From assembly GCA_013396915.1 (NCBI GenBank), contig VWZL01000106.1, forward strand, positions 1,012,045 to 1,076,044: 64,000 bases of DNA, given 5' to 3'. The notes beneath the pieces were generated by a model that saw nothing but the letters and a program-made list of their open reading frames with translations, made no database searches and was not told where the DNA came from. The stretch comes from Stercorarius parasiticus (taxonomy: Eukaryota; Chordata; Aves; Charadriiformes; Stercorariidae). This document shows positions 36,583 to 64,000 of this stretch, piece by piece; within the stretch, counting starts at the first letter, position 1; every line of letters starts with the position of its first letter. Made by a program: the position numbers and the translations under genes.

Positions 36583-38270
36583 TCTGTTGGAGCTGTCTCA
36601 GCGTCTGCGAAAAGCCCAGTCTGTCAAGCAAAGAACCACCACAACTTTCAGTGGAGGACATCGGCTGCCACGTGAGAGCTGGAACGCACTGATGCCTTTA
36701 TCCCTAGGACTTCAAATGTCAACAGTGCTGTGTTCTGTGCTGAAAGTACAATCCAAGAGGATCAATTCCTACGCTCCAAGGGGAAAGGCCTAGAAATGCC
36801 AACTGGGACATGCTGAAACCACTGGAAGACTGAAATTCTTTATGGGGAGTTTTCCTGCCACTGTTACTTTGGAGAGCCTCATTGACAAACAAACAAAAAA
36901 ACACAAACAAAAAGATACTTGTCAATTCAGAGGGGCCCCATGGATTTCTGATTTTGAAACCTATCCAAAAGAAGTTGCAGGTTTTTTGTTTCTGTTATTG
37001 TTTATGGGAAATGAACATCTAAGCTTAAATCATCCATGGTGTTTCTGTGATTTGATTGCTTTGTTATGAACCACGTCTTGAATCCGCGAAGGGAGATAAG
37101 ATATGGGTGCATCTAGCTGGATGCTAACCTTAGCAAAGCTCTACCCATGCCAGAACAGCAATACTGGAACGATGTTTTAGGAATAATGAAGTGTGTGTGA
37201 ACTAATGTGATCCCGAATGCAAGGCTCAGAGGAGATGATGTTCTTCCGCTCCTTCCCTACTGCCTTCCTTTCCCCTCATTGACCTTGTGCTCAATGTGAA
37301 GTTCTTGTAGTGCGCAGTGTTTTGTGTTCAGAAACAAGATGTCAAGCGGGTTTGTAGCTAGGCAAAGTAGGACACAACAGCTGCCAAATCAGCTCTTTGA
37401 GATCTTACAACCTATCTGCCAGTTGTTGATCCTGCAGATCAGCCCTTTGGGCACACCTCTAACCACAGAGCCAGCCTCGCTGGCTGCAGTATCCATCTCC
37501 TCTTGCTGTGGACTCTCTGGCTAGAAGAAAGCCAGAACAAAAGTCAGCAGTGACGTTTGAAATGCAGGCTCTGGTTTGTAGAAGCAATCCGTTTGCACCT
37601 TGGAGGGAGGAGAGGGTAGAGGTGGGCCAATTCCACATCTTGGAACCATCTAGGCTGGGATTTCATGGCTCTAAGTGTAAGTAAAGAGGAGAGCAAAGAA
37701 TAAGTAGAAATAACCAAGAATTAAAAAAATACAAACCCCAAACAGTTTCTCTGGAAGCGGGGTCTAGTCCCTTTACACAGTTTAGCAGCGTCTCTCTCTC
37801 TCCATGACTTTTATTGCAGATGAACAGTAAGTTGGCAGATTGCTGCCTGACCAAAGGTCAGTCCGTGCATTTTAAACAGGAACTGCATCCACTGTGCGCT
37901 GTTCCTTTCATATCAAGGCCCACAGAGAGCTACACAACAAAAGTGACTTCTTAATCCACTGTGTATACCTGTGGGGTACCTGTCTATAAGTAGTTGTTCC
38001 CTTAATGGAGTCTTCATTCTGGTAACAGCAGAGAGATGGACACAAAGTATGTTTTTGTGTAGTCGATGTACATCGTCAGCAAAACAAAACCAGTTTTAGT
38101 GGGAGGGGAAGAAGAGCCCATCCAAGCATTGTGTGCCCTAACATCTGTGCACATTTCTGCCCGCTTTATGACTACATGGAAATTTTCAACGTTACTGATG
38201 TTAGCTGTACTTGGAAAGAAAAAAAAATAATCTGTCTTTATGAATGGAATTAAAGCTCTTCCCTTGGAAA
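36583..38270 (+). other. KAT14: KAT14 3' untranslated region (extent inferred)
   Basis: No AATAAA was seen here. ATTAAA occurs at 37720-37725 and 38249-38254. The second is followed by mixed T-rich sequence and would give a 1.7-kb 3' UTR. Which one is used cannot be told from the sequence. Confidence 0.4.
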
Positions 38271-40846
38271 AGCCTATCTGTAGTCATACTGTTTGTTAAG
38301 CTGTCTCTCCATGATCTTATTTCATTGAAATCCAGCAAACTCAGGTATGGCCTGAGAACAGGATAGAGGATGCAAAGCATGTTTGTGTGCAGTGGAGCAA
38401 GGCAAGAAACTCCTTCTCTACTGGGCCCAGAATTAGGAGATTAAAAGCAGTCTGAAGAAGATGACCAGTTCTGTGCCATGTTCTCGAAGGTGACCGTGAA
38501 GATTTTGAGGAGCTTCTTGTTCTATGCTTACCCCTCTGTGGCTTTGTCCCTCAGAGGGAGGATGCCAAGTGAAGAAGGTGTTAGAACAACCCTGGGATTC
38601 CCAGTGTGCTGCATACCGCTTGTTTTATCCAGGCGGTTCATTTACCCCAGATCCCCAAAGGCAATGAAGTGCCTTCAAGCTTTTGTACCTGAGCCATTTT
38701 GGATCCATCTGTCATCTGGAAAAGTAGAAATACCAACATTTGCTGCCTTCAGGGAGACTGGTAAGAATGAGCTTGTTAAAGGTTACAGGGGATGGAGATC
38801 AGTATTGCTGTTCTGCAGGCTGTAGAAACACAAAATTGCTTTGTGTTTACATGGACATGGCTTGTTTCTTGCTAATTTGCACTTATTTCTTGGAAAATCA
38901 GTCAGTTAACCGCTGTACCTATTATATCCCACGCTCCTGGCTTACGTTTTGATCCCTTGGTGTTATCTTATGTTATGTTATCTTATGTGGAGGACACTCC
39001 CCACTCCCCTGCCTGTAAAAATCTGGCATGGCTTTGAACTGCTTACCACGATCCTTCCCTGTTGATCCTAATGGCTTTGGTGAGAACAGGGTGCAAGCGT
39101 GGCTGGCTCGAGGATCACTTTGTTGATGATCTGGGCAAAGACAAATAGCTGTGACCCAAGAAGACCTTCCTGACTTGCAAAGGGATCCCAGCAAACCAGA
39201 CCTCAAAGACACTGGTGAAGCCTGCAGTCTCTGTGTGTTATTTCCTCTTAGCAACTCAAGCTGTCTCTATGAGACTGTTTCTTTTACTCTGCTGGCTGTA
39301 TGGATCAGCACAGAGCACGGAGGCACTGTTTGGTGAGCAGGAACTCGCCCCCCACTTTCAGCAAGTCTTCTGAGGATGGGAGGTTGAGGCAGTATGTGAA
39401 ATCAGGTGTGCGGTCCGATAAAGGGCTGGCAGCCCTGGGGAAACATGACAGGGTTGCCAGGGAGCTCTACCTGCCCTCATGAGGTCAGCACCAGAATTAG
39501 GCAGCCTTTGAAGTAGCTGTAAAATAGACACTGTAGCTCCATCTCTCTTTTGTGGCTGCACAGGGACCGCTTCCAGCTTCCTCTCCAAAATGTTGAATAA
39601 TAAGAAGCCCGAGTGGCTCTTAAGCTTAGCAGCTTGAGGCCACGGCTTGAATGGTCATGTGCAGCTGGCTTTCTGTGCAATAGATGAGGGTCCTTCAAGG
39701 CTTGCGATGAAACAAACTGTGTGCTCTTAGCCCTCTGCTTGCCTCTTTGTGCCTCAGACACCAGCGTGGGGAGTTACGTTAGCTGTGATTAGAACACCAT
39801 CATCCACCCCGCTTAATGACACGATTACGCCACGCTTCCCTGAGCTGCGCAGTGACTGTAGCGGTGATTGTGGTTGCCAAACAAAGCTCAGTTTAACAGA
39901 ACAAAGTTTTCCTGGAGAATAAAGGTGGAACCTCACGCTTCCCTAATAGGGCAGCAAAGCCTGAACTGTTCCACGTGCTTGTCTGAGCTTTGATACTTCA
40001 CAACCAGGAAGCTGCCTGCTGTGGTCAGCTTATCGTGCCTGTTGATCTACAGTGGCTGAGCTGGGTAAATACTGGGATCATTCTGCATAGTAGTTTGTAA
40101 TTTTGTAGAAGTAATACTTTGCAGTTTACTTTGAAAGAGAAGTCTCTTTCCTGAGAGGCCTGATGTTGCACGCGTATGAGCTGAATGCTGCTTTTGAGGC
40201 TTCAGATCCAGCCTGGGGGAAGAAGCGAAAGTCGGCCTGGTTCATTCATTGCCACCTATGGTGTTAAGATGTGTTTTTTTGCAGACCCATCAGCAAGTGC
40301 TGATAACCTCTTAGTGAGGGGTTGAGCTAAGCCACGTCTGTGCTTTATCCCTTGTCTCTGCTTTGCTTACTTCAGCTTGCTCCAGGAGGTAACCTGGGCT
40401 ACAGGGTTGCTTCCCTCTAGCCCTTTGAGTTTTTTCTGGAGGAGACTTTCTCTGAGCAAGCACCACCTGACACATCAGACACTGCAGGAAACTGAGACCC
40501 TGCTGCTGTGATGGAGAAGTAGCCTGTGGCAGCGAGGCAGATTGCCAGGTCCTGCTTCCTTCTCCACGTAGGCAGCCTTAGTCAGGCAGAGAGGGCGAAT
40601 TCAGCCGCTCCTGCTGCCTGTGGCAAGAACAGGCAGCCACTGCCACAGAGCAGGGGGAGCACCTCTGTGCGGGTCCTGTCTCAAGGGGACCCTTCCCACT
40701 GTGCTTCTCTACCAGCTCTGTCCACATGGAAACCCTTCTTATGGGTGTAATTTAAAAAAAAAAAAAAAAAAAGTTCAAACTGCCCAACTTGTCCTCCTTC
40801 CCCTTGGATTTGTGCTGGAGGCTTTAAAAAAAGCATCCTTTTTCAA
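38271..40846. other. KAT14 to survivin intergenic DNA
   Basis: No supported exon, although human has ZNF133 in this interval: I see no KRAB box and no C2H2 finger array. An A-run lies at 40754-40772, about 75 bp before the CR1 element. Confidence 0.5.
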
Positions 40847-41283
40847 AGAATGGTTTGGGTTGGAAGAGACGTTAAAGACTATTCAGTTCCAACCCCCCTG
40901 CCATGGGCAGGGACACCTCCCACTACACCAGGCTGCTCAAAGCCCCATCCAGCTTGGCCTTGAACACCTCCAGGGATGGGGCATCCACAACCTCCTGGGG
41001 CAACCTGTTCCACTGCCCCACCACCCTCAGAATGAAAAATTTCTTCCTGACATCTAATTGAAATCTCTTCTCTTCCAGTTTGAAGCCATTACCCCTTGTC
41101 CTGTCACTGCATGCCCTTGCAAAAAGCCCCCCCATCTCTCCTGTAGGCCCCCTTTAAGTACTGGAAGGCCGCTATAAGGTCTCCCCCCAGCCATCTCTTC
41201 TCCAGGCTGAACACCCCCAGCTCTCTCAGCTTGTCCTCGCAGCAGAGGTGCTCCAGCCCCCGCATCATCTTTGCTGGCCCTTT
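40847..41283 (-). mobile_element. CR1 LINE, 5'-truncated, antisense
   Basis: On the minus strand this gives the C-terminal end of the CR1 reverse-transcriptase ORF (motifs VVGQWNRLPQEVVDAPSLEV and FKAKLDGALSSLV) followed by the 3' UTR. On the plus strand the 3' end starts agaatggtttgggttggaag. The element is cut at its 5' side at about 41283, the usual result of incomplete target-primed reverse transcription. The upstream ORF2 end is still open here, which suggests a fairly young copy. It ends about 275 bp before the survivin ATG. Confidence 0.93.
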
Positions 41284-41466
41284 CGGGCTGGGGCGTTGCG
41301 AGGAGGCGGCTCGGGGCTGCGTGAGCTGCTGCTGGGCTAGGGACGGCGGCCGCTGCTGCGACGGCCTCGTGGTTCCTGCCCCCACCCAGCGGCGGTACCG
41401 CCCGCCGAGGCCTGCCCGGCTCCCCGCGAGGGGAGGGGAGATCCGGGACACCGCCCCGACAGCGGG

Positions 41467-41478
41467 ACTACAGCTCCC
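41467..41478 (+). promoter_or_regulatory. ZNF143-like motif
   Basis: ACTACAGCTCCC fits the ACTACAnnTCCC core of the ZNF143/Staf site, common in CpG-island promoters. It lies 80-92 nt before the ATG. Confidence 0.4.
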
Positions 41479-41545
41479 GACGGCCCTCGCGGCCGCCCCG
41501 CTCCCGCCCCGCTCCCGCCCTGCCCCGCGCGCTCAACCGCCGCCG

Positions 41546-41551
41546 TTCGAA
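41546..41551 (+). promoter_or_regulatory. CHR-like element TTCGAA
   Basis: TTCGAA is one of the accepted variants of the cell-cycle homology region (TTYGAA) bound by MuvB/DREAM in G2/M genes. Four bases upstream is CCGCC (GGCGG on the other strand), in the spacing of a CDE. The site ends 7 nt before the ATG; in human BIRC5 the CHR is also close to the start. Function is inferred. Confidence 0.4.
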
Positions 41552-41558
41552 CGCAGCC

Positions 41559-41675
41559 ATGGCGGAGATGGTGGTGCCGCTGCCCGAGGAATGGCGGCTC
41601 TACTTCGTCCTCACCCGCGCCAACACCTTCCGTAGCTGGCCCTTCACCGAGGGCTGCGCCTGCACGCCCGAGCAG
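41559..41675 (+). CDS. BIRC5: Survivin-family exon 1
   Basis: Residues 1-39, phase 0 end. Contains [20 protein letters not shown]. Donor CAG|GTGAGC. Intron 1 is only 100 nt. Confidence 0.93.
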
Positions 41676-42623
41676 GTGAGCCCAGCGGGGGAGCGGGTCT
41701 CGGGGGAGCGGGGCCGGGGCCGGGCGGAGCGGGGCTGGCGCTGACGGGCCCTTCCCGCCCTCCCTCTGCCCGCAGATGGCGGCGGCGGGTTTCCTGCACT
41801 GCCCCAGCGAGAACAGCCCCGACGTGGCGCAGTGCTTCTTCTGCCTCAAGGAGCTGGAGGGGTGGGAGCCCGACGACGACCCCCTGTGAGTAGCGGGGGG
41901 GTTCCCCTCGCCCCCCCCGCCCCCCTTCCCTCTAGTGGCGGGGAACCGCTGCTGCCACCGAGATGCTTGGCAGGGAAGAATGCTTGCCTGTGTCTTATTG
42001 TGAGCTTGCTTTCTCACTTTTTCCCTCTCCCTTTCTCCTCTCCCTCCTTCTTTCCTCTTTTTCCTCTTTCCCCTCCCTCTTGCCTCTTTTTTCTTCTCTC
42101 CCTTCTCTCTCTCTTCCTCCTCTCTTCCCCTTCCCCTTCCCTCTCCTCTCTTTTTCTTTTTTCCTTTTCAGGAAGGAACACAAGAAACACTCTGCACACT
42201 GTGCTTTACTCTCCCTTCAGAAAGTCCCCACTAACCTGACACTGCAGGAGTTCCTGAAGCTGGACAGGGAACGGATGAAAAATGTACTGGTATGTACGTA
42301 CACATCGGCACCGTAATGCCGTAAGAGTTATTTAGTTTCTAGTCTTAGGATTGTTTAGCTGGCCTCTTGGTTCCTCACCAAAGTGGTCTGCTGCTTCCTG
42401 GATCGTGCTGGATCAGATGGTGTGTCTTTTCCTGGTTCTCAGCTTTTGCCTTATGGGAGATGTAGCCTGCTTTCCCCATGAAGCAGAACAATACCCAATT
42501 TAGCAGTAGACAGTAACATGTTATTTTTATTCTTTGCAGAAAAAAGAAATTGCTCAGAAGGTGACCGAGGTTGAAGATGTAGCCAAGAGCGTGCGCCGTG
42601 AAATAGAGAATCTGGGCTCTTAG
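41559..42623 (+). CDS. BIRC5: Survivin-family protein (BIRC5 / BIRC5-like), complete
   Basis: Survivin is the targeting subunit of the chromosomal passenger complex with Aurora B, INCENP and borealin; its BIR domain reads histone H3 phosphorylated at Thr3. Four exons (41559-41675, 41776-41885, 42172-42289, 42540-42623) total 429 nt, giving 142 residues, the length of human survivin and the same exon layout. The single BIR domain has WPF at 27-29 and the zinc ligands C59, C62, H79 and C86 with the exact C-x2-C-x16-H-x6-C spacing. The Thr-Pro of the CDK1 site is kept as T36-P37 in CACTPE. The acidic EPDDDP loop and the FLKLDRER start of the C-terminal helix are kept, and the helix ends shortly after. 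Start has a good context (gccATGG). Whether this is the orthologue of mammalian BIRC5 or a second survivin-like copy lost in mammals cannot be settled here; its place between KAT14 and DZANK1 is not that of human BIRC5, so a paralogue is quite possible. Confidence 0.93.
41776..41885 (+). CDS. BIRC5: Survivin-family exon 2
   Basis: Residues 40-75 and two bases of 76. Holds the first two zinc ligands in [12 protein letters not shown]. Acceptor ctgcccgcag, donor CCT|GTGAGT. Confidence 0.93.
42017..42169. repeat. Pyrimidine tract, 153 nt with one purine
   Basis: All C or T except a single G at 42082. It makes up half of survivin intron 2 and runs straight into the exon 3 acceptor. The antisense strand is pure A/G and gives Lys/Glu/Arg open frames that are not genes. 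Confidence 0.95.
42172..42289 (+). CDS. BIRC5: Survivin-family exon 3
   Basis: Residues 76-115 with zinc ligands H79 and C86 and the start of the long C-terminal helix ([13 protein letters not shown]). The acceptor follows an exceptional pyrimidine tract. Donor CTG|GTATGT. Confidence 0.93.
42540..42623 (+). CDS. BIRC5: Survivin-family exon 4
   Basis: Residues 116-142 and TAG, the end of the amphipathic helix ([16 protein letters not shown]) that binds borealin and INCENP in human survivin. Acceptor attctttgcag. Confidence 0.93.
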   Translation, partial: KKEIAQKVTEVEDVAKSVRREIENLGS

Positions 42624-43029
42624 GCTCTACTGTAGCTTCTCACTTACTGGTGGTGATTGTCTTGTACCTGTGCTCTGGCGCTGCCACTTTGACTAAAGGA
42701 CTGCGTTTCCTGAGACTGCTTTCGGAATGGCCGTCATTGTGAGAATCAGACTGAATTCTCCACTCACCTGAGTCTGTTGGGGAAGTAACTGGGGTCTGAT
42801 GCACTGCGTACATAATCTTTTTCTGCAGGGATTCTCAAGTTCTTCCTGTTGGTTTAATTAAGGATTACTACTTGTAGTTTTACTTGTTCTGTTTTTTTTT
42901 TTTTAAACCCAGCTGTTTCCATTTTGGAGACACTGGTAGCTTTCGTGCAAAAACTTGTGTTTCTTCCAAGAGCTGGCAGGCACTTCCATTTTTATACTGA
43001 ATATACCAATGCTTTTGGATACTTTTGGA

Positions 43030-43035
43030 AATAAA
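43030..43035 (+). terminator. BIRC5: AATAAA, survivin-family poly(A) signal 1
   Basis: Canonical signal 407 nt after the stop, in AT-rich DNA. Likely proximal site. Confidence 0.6.
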
Positions 43036-43199
43036 AAGGGTTTTAAAACTCCTTCAGGGACTTAGCATTGTGGCTAATAATGTCTAATTACACCAAATCT
43101 TAGTGTGCCTGGTGCCCTTGTAAGCTTCTATTTTAAACTTCTGTTATAAACTTCTTGTAAACTTCTATAAGGCTGCTGCCTTATGTTGATACTTTTATA

Positions 43200-43205
43200 A
43201 ATAAA
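43200..43205 (+). terminator. BIRC5: AATAAA, survivin-family poly(A) signal 2
   Basis: A second canonical signal about 170 nt further on, the last before the convergent DZANK1 gene. Confidence 0.5.
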
Positions 43206-43670
43206 AGTTGAAGGCTAAAAAGCAAAGTCATTTTTCTCAGTTTCCTGGAGGAAAAGAATCTGACCCTTAATGGAACGAGCTGCACTGAATGCAGTTTTAA
43301 CTTCAAAATGGAAAATAAGCTAATCAAAGTACAGCTTGCAGTGCTGTTGCTCAAGTGTCAAACTGTCTTAAGCGGTGTTCATCAGGTCTCTTAAAACGTC
43401 CTTGTGCCCTGAAAGGTTTGGTTGGTCCCTCTCCTTGCACAAATTTGGAAAGGGAAAGAAATCTTGCAGAACAGAGAGCGGACAGTGATGAACTGTGTTC
43501 TGAACTGCTGGGAAGGAATGGGGGAATCTAGTACCAAATAGCTGGCTGTTGCAGGGCCCAAGCTGATCGTATGGGACTGTGAAATCTGCAGACAGAACTG
43601 GAGGCATGCGTTTAGGCGCTCCCAGACCTAAAGAACCTCCAGCTCTGTCTTGGGGAAGAGGCAGTTGTCA
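43206..43670. other. Convergent 3' region between survivin and DZANK1
   Basis: The 465 bases between the last survivin poly(A) signal and the DZANK1 stop must hold the DZANK1 3' UTR. I did not find a clear minus-strand AATAAA here, so the DZANK1 transcript may run further into the survivin 3' UTR. Confidence 0.4.
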
Positions 43671-63538
<19,868 letters not shown>

Positions 63539-64000
63539 CTAAAATTATAACCCTGTTATTCCACTGTCATTCACTTCATGCAGTTAACATTATCTTAACA
63601 TGAATACTACATACTTTTGCTTTAAATTCCAATAGCTAAGCATATTTAAAAACCTATTTGACATCTTGGTTTTGGGTTCAAATAAACTGTATGGCATTAC
63701 AGGAAATTAAACTAGAAGAAACCTCAGTCTTCTATGAAAGAGCTTACTTTTGCATTTTTTCTATTTACAGTTTTCTTCCTTCCTGCGTGCTCAAAAACTC
63801 CCCAGCTCCTAAGAGTAAGTTAATGAGTAAACATTAATACGATTCTCTGCTCTTAAACAGTCCCATTGCTGTTACCATGGAGTAACAGGCTGTATCTATA
63901 AATAAAATCTGAGTTAAGCTTTCATTTCTGCTCTGTGTATTTATTTTGGAATCTTACTGCAAGAAAACATCAGTAAAGAACTCCATAAACGATTGGTAGT
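63539..64000 (-). other. DZANK1: DZANK1 intronic DNA at window edge
   Basis: Upstream of w1 on the minus strand. I found no further exon whose phase fits w1. The remaining 5' exons, including the start codon, must be beyond the window. Confidence 0.6.

Larger units (their letters stand above)
41284..41775 (+). promoter_or_regulatory. CpG island and promoter of the survivin-family gene
   Basis: CpG density rises sharply right after the CR1 element and continues through exon 1 and intron 1. There is no TATA box. GC boxes (two CTCCCGCCCCG copies near 41500-41520) precede the ATG. The layout, TATA-less with GC boxes and a near-ATG cell-cycle element, resembles known survivin promoters. Confidence 0.7.

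Noticed and set aside
38271..40846. Expected ZNF133 between KAT14 and DZANK1
   Set aside because: No KRAB box or C2H2 finger array is readable; the gene is absent here, as expected for a mammalian KRAB zinc-finger gene.
41337..42017. 226-codon antisense frame across survivin exons 1-2
   Set aside because: Shadow of GC-rich coding sequence; the sense strand has correct splice sites and a known protein.
41995..42199. Lys/Glu/Arg-rich antisense frames
   Set aside because: Direct translation of the pure purine strand of the intron 2 tract.
63748..63808. Possible 61-nt DZANK1 exon with acceptor cttactcttag and donor GTAAGC
   Set aside because: The frame that leaves phase 1, needed by w1, has a stop; the only open frame ends in phase 0. 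It could only be a non-productive exon.

Overview
The window looks like nuclear DNA of a bird, or at least an archosaur or turtle. Genes are split by short spliceosomal introns, the recognisable dispersed repeats are CR1 LINEs with the typical avian 3' end, and the gene order PET117 - KAT14 - ... - DZANK1 is the one known from human 20p11.23, here in compact form. It is a draft assembly: there is one 129-base N run (12807-12935) inside a CpG-rich segment, and single Ns at 7670 and 27617.

Layout. (1) 1 to about 12.4 kb is GC-rich and gene-free as far as I can read. It carries a 16-bp minisatellite (5521-5788), an isolated TATA-like site (7833) and an old CR1 fragment (about 11360-11660). (2) 12.46-13.26 kb is a CpG-rich segment interrupted by the N run and followed by a C/T-only tract. 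It is the likely promoter region, and the missing first exon of PET117 probably lies in the gap. (3) 18226-18375 (+) is the last exon of PET117, a cytochrome c oxidase assembly factor. (4) 18650-36582 (+) is a complete KAT14 (CSRP2BP/ATAC2), 10 coding exons giving 782 residues; its ATG is only 274 nt after the PET117 stop. (5) 41559-42623 (+) is a complete four-exon survivin-family gene, 142 residues with an intact BIR zinc site. It starts in its own CpG island, directly downstream of a CR1 insertion. (6) 43671-63538 (-) holds the 3' sixteen exons of DZANK1, about 602 residues, with the N-terminus beyond the right edge. It is tail-to-tail with the survivin gene.

The four genes do not form one pathway. 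PET117 is mitochondrial; KAT14 is a subunit of the ATAC histone acetyltransferase complex; the survivin-type protein belongs to the chromosomal passenger complex; DZANK1 is a zinc-ribbon/ankyrin protein linked to dynein-based ciliary transport. The points most worth following are the survivin-family gene in this interval, which in human is occupied by ZNF133; the close PET117-KAT14 tandem; a GC-AG intron in DZANK1; the one-zinc-ribbon-per-exon build of DZANK1; and a 153-nt pyrimidine tract with a single purine in the survivin intron 2. I saw no RNA gene, no CRISPR and no clearly novel multi-gene system. All exon limits come from reading splice signals and frame by eye, with phases checked to add up across each gene.
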